Source: Betaproteobacteria bacterium
GTDB lineage: Bacteria > Pseudomonadota > Gammaproteobacteria > Burkholderiales > SG8-39
Direction: 5' to 3'
Length of the DNA: 6,344 bases
NCBI GenBank assembly: GCA_009693345.1
Contig: SHXL01000163.1
Location: forward strand, 1 to 6,344
Shown piece after piece: positions 1 through 5,056 of the stretch (positions within the stretch are counted from its first letter, which is position 1; each line of letters starts with the position of its first letter). The translations under genes and the position numbers were made by a program. The notes beneath the pieces are model-generated. The model saw nothing but the letters and a program-made list of their open reading frames with translations, had not been told where the DNA came from and made no database searches.

Positions 1-50
1 CAGCCCTCGAAGCGATGGCCGTCTTTGCAGTGAAGATCGAACACGATCAT
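1..50 (-). CDS. DUF1178 family protein, N-terminal fragment
   Basis: Read on the minus strand from ATG at 50-48, the frame runs open to the window edge and gives MIVFDLHCKDGHRFEG. This matches the characteristic opening of DUF1178 proteins as I remember it (MIVFDLxCxxGHxFEGWF), including the Cys and the Gly-His that look like the start of a small metal-binding module. The family is small, soluble, of unknown function and common in alpha- and betaproteobacteria. Only 16 complete codons are present; the remainder lies outside the window. The gene is divergent from the dioxygenase operon. A TAGAAT hexamer on the minus strand (65-60) could be its -10 box, which would leave almost no leader before the ATG. 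The call rests on a short but distinctive N-terminus. Confidence 0.75.
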   Translation of the reverse strand, partial: MIVFDLHCKDGHRFEG

Positions 51-102
51 GGAAGATTGATTCTACACGGTAATATCCGGTGTCCCGTGGGAGCCAGCAG
101 CG
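51..102. promoter_or_regulatory. divergent intergenic region with imperfect dyad
   Basis: These 52 bases separate the DUF1178 start from the operon start and must hold control elements for at least one side. An imperfect dyad spans 65-83: ACAC (65-68) and GTGT (80-83) are exact inverted arms separated by 11 bases, with further partial symmetry (GG at 69-70 against CCGG at 77-80). A TAATAT hexamer (71-76) at its centre resembles a plus-strand -10 box, and TAGAAT reads on the minus strand at 65-60. I find no convincing -35 box at the right distance for either. The spacing resembles the half-site spacing of LysR- or GntR-type operators, but no regulator gene is in the window. Promoter and operator assignments are inference. 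Confidence 0.3.
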
Positions 103-1140
103 ATGATCGCCGACCGCATCGAAGGCAAGTGGATCGACCTGTTCGCGGAGGTGTTCGCGCTCTGCAAGGTCTCGCGCGGCGACATCTGCGCGGTACTTTC
201 GGAATCCCAGTCCCGATCGCTGAACGTGCAGCTTGCTGAACTCGGGCTCACGCGCCTCGGCGCCCGGCCGTTCCACGTCGTGGTGCCTACCGCGCGCCAG
301 AGCGCGCCGGTGCCGATTCGCTCCACCGGCGCGTCGGTCGCGCTGCAGAACCTGGGCCCGGCCATCGGCGCGCTCGTGGCTTCGGTATTCGTTGCCGACT
401 GCACGGTAGAAGGCCTGATGCACGCGGCGGAGCTGCCGCAGATTCTGCAGGGCGGAGCGCGGGTGCTGTACATCTCGAACGAGCACCCCGACGTGCTCGA
501 GCGCCTCGCCCCCTCCTCCGCCGACGAGCAGAAGGTGAGGGCAGCCATGCGCCTGTTGCGCGAAGCGAAATCGATGAAGGTCACCTCCCCCGCCGGCACC
601 AAACTCGATATCCGCATCGAGGGCGCCCGCGTTGGCGGGGTGTGGGGTTACACCGGGAAGCCCGGCACGCTGTCGCACTGGCCGGGCGGCCTGTGCCTGG
701 CTTTTCCGAAGGCGGGAAGCGTGAACGGCACGCTGGCGATGACGCCTGGCGATCTCAATCTCACGTTCAAGCGCTACCTCGAATCGCCGGTGGGGCTCAC
801 GATCGACAACGATTACGTGACGAAGATCGACGGCGATTCGCTCGACGCCGAGCTGATGCGCGAATATTTTTCCGCCTGGGGAGACCGCGAGGCCTACGCG
901 GTGTCGCATGTCGGCTGGGGATTGAATGCGCGCGCGCGCTGGGATGCGCTGGCGATGTACGACCGGCGAGACGTCAACGGCACCGAGCAGCGCGCCTTCG
1001 CCGGCAATTTCCTTTATTCGACAGGGGCGAACGAAGTCGCGGGACGCCACACCCTGGGCCACTTCGACCTGCCGTTCCGCCACTGCACGATCGAGCTGGA
1101 TGGCAAAACGGTAGTACGGGACGGAAAGCTTGAGGCATGA
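103..1140 (+). CDS. NicX-like 2,5-dihydroxypyridine 5,6-dioxygenase family protein
   Basis: A 345-residue protein, close to the roughly 350 of Pseudomonas putida NicX, a non-heme Fe(II) extradiol-type dioxygenase that opens 2,5-dihydroxypyridine to N-formylmaleamate. The family is related to M29 'aminopeptidase T' proteins and is often misnamed leucyl aminopeptidase. C-terminal residues fit the iron triad reported for NicX (His, then His-x-Asp about 50 residues later): His269 in SHVGWGLN, and His320/Asp322 in GHFDLPF. His107 and His192 are further candidate active-site residues. There is no signal peptide or membrane segment, so it should be cytoplasmic. The ATG at 103 has a GGGAG ribosome site at 89-93, nine bases upstream. 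It is the first gene of the operon; its TGA overlaps the hydrolase ATG. The fold family is a firm call; the substrate could be another hydroxylated pyridine or catechol-like ring. Confidence 0.78.
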   Translation: MIADRIEGKWIDLFAEVFALCKVSRGDICAVLSESQSRSLNVQLAELGLTRLGARPFHVVVPTARQSAPVPIRSTGASVALQNLGPAIGALVASVFVADCTVEGLMHAAELPQILQGGARVLYISNEHPDVLERLAPSSADEQKVRAAMRLLREAKSMKVTSPAGTKLDIRIEGARVGGVWGYTGKPGTLSHWPGGLCLAFPKAGSVNGTLAMTPGDLNLTFKRYLESPVGLTIDNDYVTKIDGDSLDAELMREYFSAWGDREAYAVSHVGWGLNARARWDALAMYDRRDVNGTEQRAFAGNFLYSTGANEVAGRHTLGHFDLPFRHCTIELDGKTVVRDGKLEA

Positions 1141-1862
1141 CTCCGCTTGTCTTCCTTCATGGCGTGGGCGGCGGCCACCATGCCTGGGAGCTGCAACTGC
1201 CCTACTTCGGCGGCCTCGGCTATCCGTCGCACGCCTGGGACCAGCCCGGCTACGGCCACAGCCCGACCGTCGAGCCCTACGATCTGGAGCACATCGCTGC
1301 ATCGCTCGCGCGCCTCATCGAGTCACTTGCCGATGAGCCGGTGGTGCTGGTCGGGCACAGCATGGGCGGCATGATCGCGCAGGAGGCCTATGCGCGTTAC
1401 CCGCAATTGATCAAGGCGCTCGCCTTCTGCTTCACCAGCCCCGCCTTCGCCGGCGGCGGCAGCGACTTCACGAAGAAATTCATCGCCGCGCGCATCGGCC
1501 CGCTCGACGAGGGCAAGACCATGGCGGAGATTGCCGCGCAGCTCCTTCCCGCCATGGGCAGCAATTCGAAACTTGCGGAGCAGATCATGGCGCACGTGCC
1601 GCTGGAGACGTATCGCAAGGCGGTGCACCTGCTCACAACCTTCGATCGCAGGAAGGAACTGGCCGCCATCAAGGTGCCGACCCTCGTGGTGGCCGGATCG
1701 GGCGACAAGACCGCGCCGCCTGCCGTGATGGAAAAGATGGCAAGAAAGATTCCCGGAGCTGAGTACGTCCTGCTCGAAGGCTGCGGCCACCTCGGGCCCA
1801 TGGACCAGCCGCAAGCCTTCAACGACGCCCTGCATTCCTTCCTGATCGGCAACAACCTGTGA
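1137..1862 (+). CDS. alpha/beta hydrolase, possibly an N-formylmaleamate deformylase-like ring-product hydrolase
   Basis: A 241-residue single-domain alpha/beta hydrolase. Visible landmarks in order: the oxyanion-hole loop HGVGGG (8-13), DQPGYGHSP (35-43), the nucleophile elbow GHSMGG with Ser75, an acid in GSGDKTAPP (Asp190), and the general base in GCGHLGPMDQP (His218). There is no signal peptide, so it is cytoplasmic. It starts with an ATGA overlap on the dioxygenase gene, so the two products are probably made together. In nic and pic clusters the dioxygenase is paired with a hydrolase of this fold, NicD/PicE, that removes formate from N-formylmaleamate. As I recall, NicD has its acid about 24 residues after the serine. 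No Asp or Glu occurs there in this protein, whose acid is in the ordinary late position. It may therefore be a C-C, ester or thioester hydrolase instead. Fold certain, substrate open. Confidence 0.75.
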   Translation: MTPLVFLHGVGGGHHAWELQLPYFGGLGYPSHAWDQPGYGHSPTVEPYDLEHIAASLARLIESLADEPVVLVGHSMGGMIAQEAYARYPQLIKALAFCFTSPAFAGGGSDFTKKFIAARIGPLDEGKTMAEIAAQLLPAMGSNSKLAEQIMAHVPLETYRKAVHLLTTFDRRKELAAIKVPTLVVAGSGDKTAPPAVMEKMARKIPGAEYVLLEGCGHLGPMDQPQAFNDALHSFLIGNNL

Positions 1863-3097
1863 ACGATCCGCGCTATTCCGTCACGGGCTCTGGTTTTGAT
1901 TCAACCAGGAAACAGAAGGATTTGATCGCGCTCGCCGAATCGCTCGGCCCTGTGTTTGCCGCGCGCGCGGGAAAATACGACCGCGAAGCGAGCTTTCCCT
2001 TCGAGAACTACGCCGACCTGAGGAGCGCGAGTTTGCTCGGTTTGTGCGTGCCGGAGAAATTCGGCGGCCTGGGCGCCGACCTGCGCACTTACGCGCTGGT
2101 GTCGGCGACGCTCGGCAAATACTGCGGCGCCACCGCCCTCACCTTCAACATGCATGCCTGCTCGACCCTGTGGCCGGGCATCCTCGCCGACGACCTCGAC
2201 ATGACGGCCGCGCAGAAACAGGAGCACGAACGCTACCGCGCCGTGCACTTCAAGCGCGTGGTGCAGGACGGGTCGATCTATGCGCAGCCTTTCTCCGAAG
2301 GGAGCGCCGCAGCGGCGGGCAAAGCGCCTTTCGGCACTCTCGCCGCCAAGGTGGACGGCGGCTGGCGCATCAACGGCAAGAAGATCTTCGCCTCGCTGGC
2401 GGGCGCCGCGCACTATTACGGCGTGCTGTGCACCGAGGACAAGCCGGGAAGTTCCATGCGCGACACGCTCTACATCGCGGTGCCCGCGGATGCACCGGGT
2501 TTCACCATCACTGGCGAATGGGACCCGCTGGGCATGCGCGGCACCCTGTCGCGCACGCTCCTCTTCAAGGACGTATTCGTGCCCGACGATGCGCAGATGA
2601 TGCCGCGCGGCCTGTACTTCCAGGCGGCGGGCCGCTGGCCGCACATGTTCACGACCCTGTCGCCGACCTACATGGGCATTGCCATCGCGGCTTGCGAGTT
2701 CACCGTCCAATACCTACGCGGCGAACTCCCGGACATGCCGCCGGTGAAACGGCGCATGTATCCGACCAAACAGATCGCGGTCGCCGAGATGTGGGTCAAG
2801 CTCGAGCAGACGCGCGCCCTGTTCCTGCGCATGCTGGAGGACGCGCGCGTCGACCCGCCCAAGGACGCGCGCCTGCGCGCCTACGCCGCCCAGTACACCA
2901 TCATGGAAAATGCGAACGCGCTGTGCGCGCTCGCGATCCGCACCTGCGGCGGGCAGTCCATGCTGAAGAGCCTGCCGCTGGAGCGCCTGTACCGCGACTC
3001 GCGTTGCGGCGCGCTGATGCTGCCCTGGACCGCCGAACTGTGCCTCGACCGCATCGGCCGCGAGGCGCTCTACGAGCCCGGCGAGGCCGACGATTAA
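1859..3097 (+). CDS. acyl-CoA dehydrogenase-fold flavoprotein, divergent active site
   Basis: A 412-residue protein of typical acyl-CoA dehydrogenase length. The N-terminal helical domain contains VPEKFGGLGAD (64-74). The middle beta domain contains YAQPFSEGSA (141-150), in place of the usual TEP-xAGSD flavin loop, then the typical WRINGKKIF (169-177) and WDPLGMRGTLS (221-231). The C-terminal domain contains CGGQSM followed by LERLYRDSRCG (374-384). The usual glutamate in the segment after the RD motif (YEGTxQ in medium-chain enzymes) appears replaced by LPWTAEL (388-394), and the alternative glutamate of isovaleryl-CoA dehydrogenase, expected near Met263, is also not seen. It could be a dehydrogenase with a relocated base or a flavin monooxygenase of the same fold. 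Translation starts at GTG 1859, overlapping the hydrolase TGA as GTGA. FAD and a CoA thioester made by the next gene are the expected partners. Confidence 0.8.
   Translation: MNDPRYSVTGSGFDSTRKQKDLIALAESLGPVFAARAGKYDREASFPFENYADLRSASLLGLCVPEKFGGLGADLRTYALVSATLGKYCGATALTFNMHACSTLWPGILADDLDMTAAQKQEHERYRAVHFKRVVQDGSIYAQPFSEGSAAAAGKAPFGTLAAKVDGGWRINGKKIFASLAGAAHYYGVLCTEDKPGSSMRDTLYIAVPADAPGFTITGEWDPLGMRGTLSRTLLFKDVFVPDDAQMMPRGLYFQAAGRWPHMFTTLSPTYMGIAIAACEFTVQYLRGELPDMPPVKRRMYPTKQIAVAEMWVKLEQTRALFLRMLEDARVDPPKDARLRAYAAQYTIMENANALCALAIRTCGGQSMLKSLPLERLYRDSRCGALMLPWTAELCLDRIGREALYEPGEADD
3083..3097 (+). promoter_or_regulatory. ribosome site and ATT start overlapping the upstream stop (ATTAA)
   Basis: GAGG at 3083-3086 lies six bases before ATT at 3093-3095, and that ATT shares its last base with the TAA stop (3095-3097) of the flavoprotein gene. 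The layout copies the ATGA and GTGA overlaps at the two previous junctions. The ligase frame is open back to a stop at 3015-3017, and from there to TTG 3150 it contains no ATG, GTG, CTG or TTG codon. ATT is therefore the best-placed start that restores the usual adenylate-forming-enzyme N-terminus. This is inference from layout and homology. Confidence 0.55.
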
Positions 3098-4496
3098 TCT
3101 TTCGCGCATCATCGAAGGCTGGGCGGCGCATTTCCCTTCAAAGACCGCCTTGCACTTTCATGGTTCTGATATTTCGTATTCCCAGTTCTGGAATTCTATA
3201 GAAGATAAAACCAGAACTCTCGATGTCTCCAAAGGAGATCGCGTTGCCTGGCTGGGCTACAACAGCCCGGAGATGCTGGTGCTGCTGTTCGCGCTCGCGA
3301 GGCTGGGCGCGATCCTAGTGCCGCTGAACTGGCGCTTGGCCGCGGCCGAGCACAAGACGATTCTTTCGGATTGTTCACCGAAATGGATTGCCTTCGATGC
3401 GGACTTTGAGTCTCATGCCTGTGAACTTGGGGTTCCTACCTTGGGAAAAAGTCTAATTGAAAAGGCAGAACCCAACGGCAACGACGATGACGACATTCTC
3501 ATCGTCTACACCTCCGGGACGACGGGCATGCCCAAGGGCGTGGTTCTCACGCAATCGGCGCTGCTCTGGAACGGCTACAACTCGATCCAGGCGCACGACC
3601 TGTCGCAGTCGGACCATGTCCTGGCCGTGCTGCCGATGTTCCACGTCGGCGGCCTGAACAACCAGACGCTGCCGGCGCTGCTGACCGGAGCGACCGTGAC
3701 GCTGCACCGGCGCTTCGATGCAGCACTCTGGCTGGCCGACGTCGCGGCGCGCCGGCCGACGACGTCGCTGCTCGTCCCGGCGACCCTCCAGGCGGTCATT
3801 TCGCATCCCGCTTGGGCCGCGACGGACCTCTCCTCGCTCAGGATGCTGAACGCGGGCTCGATGGTGGTGCCTGATTCGCAGATTCGCGCCTTCCACGCGC
3901 GCGGCGTCCCGGTGGGCCAGATCTACGGCTGCACGGAAACCGCACCAATTGCCACGGTACTGCTGAAGGAAGACGCAGTGCGCAAACTGGGCAGCGCAGG
4001 CAAACCGGCACTGCATTGCGAGTTGAAGCTGGTGGAGGGCGAAGTGTGGGTGCGCGGGCCGAACGTGATGCGCGGCTACTGGAACGATGCCAAGGCGACC
4101 GCTGCAGCGCTCACGCCGGACGGCTGGTTCAGGACCGGCGATCTCGCGCGCGTGGACGGGGAAGGCTACTACTGGATCATCGGCCGCCTGAAGGACGTGA
4201 TCATCTCGGGCGGCGAGAACATCTACCCGGCCGAACTGGAGAACGTCCTTGCCGACTGCCCGCAGATCGCGGAAGCCGCGGTAATTGGCGTGATGGATTC
4301 GAAATGGGGAGAAGCAGCGTGCGCCTGCGTGGTAACGAAAGAAAAAATGAATGAACAGGAAGTCCTGAAGTTGTTTGAGGATCGTCTCGCAAAATTCAAG
4401 CACCCCCGGCGCGTGGTGTTTGTCGACAGCCTGCCCAGGAACGCCATGGGCAAGGTACAGAAAGCCGAGCTCAAGCGGCTGGTCAACGCAGCCTGA
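3093..4496 (+). CDS. class I adenylate-forming acyl-CoA ligase (AMP-binding)
   Basis: An ATP-dependent acyl- or aryl-CoA synthetase: carboxylate plus ATP gives an acyl-adenylate, then a CoA thioester. From the ATT start it has 467 residues, short for a family usually 500-560 long. Motifs in order (ATT numbering): P-loop YTSGTTGMPKG (139-149), LPMFHVGG (180-187), YGCTE (278-282), GWFRTGD (344-350), the hinge GRLKD (364-368), SGGENIYPAE (372-381), and PRNAMGKVQK with the catalytic Lys454. All key motifs are intact, so it should be active. Before TTG 3150 the frame encodes NLSRIIEGWAAHFPSKTA, a normal family N-terminus, so TTG 3150 (448 residues) is probably too late. It is the last gene of the operon and plausibly supplies the flavoprotein's CoA substrate. 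The N-terminal part is unusually AT-rich for this window. The acid substrate is unknown. Confidence 0.85.
   Translation: MNLSRIIEGWAAHFPSKTALHFHGSDISYSQFWNSIEDKTRTLDVSKGDRVAWLGYNSPEMLVLLFALARLGAILVPLNWRLAAAEHKTILSDCSPKWIAFDADFESHACELGVPTLGKSLIEKAEPNGNDDDDILIVYTSGTTGMPKGVVLTQSALLWNGYNSIQAHDLSQSDHVLAVLPMFHVGGLNNQTLPALLTGATVTLHRRFDAALWLADVAARRPTTSLLVPATLQAVISHPAWAATDLSSLRMLNAGSMVVPDSQIRAFHARGVPVGQIYGCTETAPIATVLLKEDAVRKLGSAGKPALHCELKLVEGEVWVRGPNVMRGYWNDAKATAAALTPDGWFRTGDLARVDGEGYYWIIGRLKDVIISGGENIYPAELENVLADCPQIAEAAVIGVMDSKWGEAACACVVTKEKMNEQEVLKLFEDRLAKFKHPRRVVFVDSLPRNAMGKVQKAELKRLVNAA
3161..3240. other. low-GC patch inside the ligase gene
   Basis: By hand count 31 of these 80 bases are G or C, about 39 percent, in a window that is otherwise strongly GC-rich. 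A second, milder dip at 3361-3480 has 56 of 120. Codons such as GAA, AAA, TCT and ATA replace the GC-ending codons used elsewhere in the operon. The frame is intact and encodes the ligase N-terminal domain. The cause is unknown: recent acquisition or recombination of this segment, or relaxed codon choice. Confidence 0.6.
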
Positions 4497-5019
4497 AGCG
4501 CACCTGCAGCAGGACATCGCGCGGCGCGCTGTCGGGCAGCGCGCGCAGGGTTCGCGCCGCGCGCACCGCCGCGTCATCGAGCAGCGCGTGGCCGCTGCTC
4601 GACTCGATCCTCGCGGCGACTGCGTTGCCCGTCTGGTCGAGAAAGAGCAGCACCAGCGCCTCGCCCTGCAGCCCGCGCTCGATCGCTTCGCGCGGATACA
4701 GCAGTTCGCGTTGCAGCTGCCCGGCTGCGCTGAGCGCCGCTTCACCGGAGAGCCGCTGCGGCGGCGCCGTCTGCGCCGCGGCGGGCCTGGCTGCGCTAGG
4801 ATTCCGGGGTGTGTCCTGCGGCAGCAGCAGTTGCGGGTGCTCCCGCGGCGGCTTTGGCGGCACCAGTTCCGGTTCGCGCAAAGTCACCGTCAGGTCCGGC
4901 AGGGCAAGGCGCGCGATCGGCGGCGTGGCGAGAAGCTGCGCAACGGCGCCAATCACCGCGGCATGCAGGACGAGCGAAAGGGCCAGTGCCCGGCCAAGGC
5001 AGGAACGCTCGCGGATCAT
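4483..5019 (-). CDS. tonB: short TonB-family energy transducer
   Basis: A 178-residue protein, shorter than the 239 of Escherichia coli TonB but with all three parts. Residues about 10-31 form one membrane anchor carrying the Ser-x3-His motif (Ser15, His19) that couples TonB to ExbB/ExbD. A proline-rich periplasmic stretch follows (about 33-88, including VPPKPPREHP). The C-terminal TonB domain runs from about 100 to 178 with the conserved Tyr-Pro (108-109), the GLQGEALVLLFLDQTG strand region and a terminal beta-strand ending QVRFRLR. The family transmits proton-motive force to outer-membrane TonB-dependent receptors. The ATG at 5019 begins just before the anchor; I see no strong ribosome site ahead of it. 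No exbB or exbD is present. The gene is divergent from the ankyrin gene and converges on the ligase gene, overlapping its end by 14 bases. Confidence 0.88.
   Translation of the reverse strand: MIRERSCLGRALALSLVLHAAVIGAVAQLLATPPIARLALPDLTVTLREPELVPPKPPREHPQLLLPQDTPRNPSAARPAAAQTAPPQRLSGEAALSAAGQLQRELLYPREAIERGLQGEALVLLFLDQTGNAVAARIESSSGHALLDDAAVRAARTLRALPDSAPRDVLLQVRFRLR
4524..4544. other. GC hairpin just past the ligase stop, within tonB 3' end
   Basis: Perfect 8-base inverted arms GCGCGCTG (4524-4531) and CAGCGCGC (4537-4544) flank a five-base loop. The hairpin begins 27 bases after the ligase stop. No T-run follows on either strand, so it is not a standard intrinsic terminator, and it lies in tonB coding sequence where GC-rich codons can form such arms by chance. 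A role in ending or stabilising the operon message is only possible. Confidence 0.25.
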
Positions 5020-5031
5020 CGTAAACGGCTG

Positions 5032-5046
5032 AAGGATCGAACAGTG
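5032..5046 (+). promoter_or_regulatory. ribosome binding site and GTG start of the ankyrin gene
   Basis: AAGGA at 5032-5036 sits seven bases before GTG 5044-5046, a good Shine-Dalgarno arrangement. No ATG occurs in this frame until after the signal peptide, so GTG 5044 is the start that keeps the export signal. The whole gap to the tonB ATG (5019) is 24 bases. Confidence 0.65.
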
Positions 5047-5056
5047 TCGCGACACT
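5043..5056. repeat. 14-base perfect palindrome over the ankyrin start codon
   Basis: AGTGTCGCGACACT is its own reverse complement. The next outward pair (5042/5057) mismatches and the one after (5041/5058) matches again. It covers the GTG start and lies at the head-to-head junction of tonB and the ankyrin gene. It could be an operator for a dimeric regulator, an mRNA hairpin that hides the start codon, or chance. Confidence 0.5.

Noticed and set aside
15..239. Plus-strand open frame across the left edge and the start of the dioxygenase gene
   Set aside because: It overlaps the dioxygenase gene out of frame, its product becomes Arg/Pro-rich low-complexity sequence, and the minus strand of 1-50 reads as the clear DUF1178 start.
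103..1140. Annotation of the first operon gene as a leucyl aminopeptidase
   Set aside because: The NicX-type His and His-x-Asp pattern, the NicX-like length and the adjacent hydrolase fit a ring-cleavage dioxygenase better than an M29 peptidase, although the families are related.
1901..2710. Long minus-strand open frame (269 codons) inside the flavoprotein gene
   Set aside because: Antisense shadow of GC-rich coding sequence; Arg/His/Ala-rich with no recognisable domain, while the plus strand shows clear family motifs.
3231..3245. AAAGGAG inside the ligase gene as an internal ribosome site
   Set aside because: No in-frame ATG, GTG or TTG follows at a suitable distance, and a start there would remove part of the N-terminal domain.
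3453..4482. Minus-strand open frame opposite the ligase gene
   Set aside because: The ligase motifs on the plus strand are complete and in order; the antisense product has no family features.
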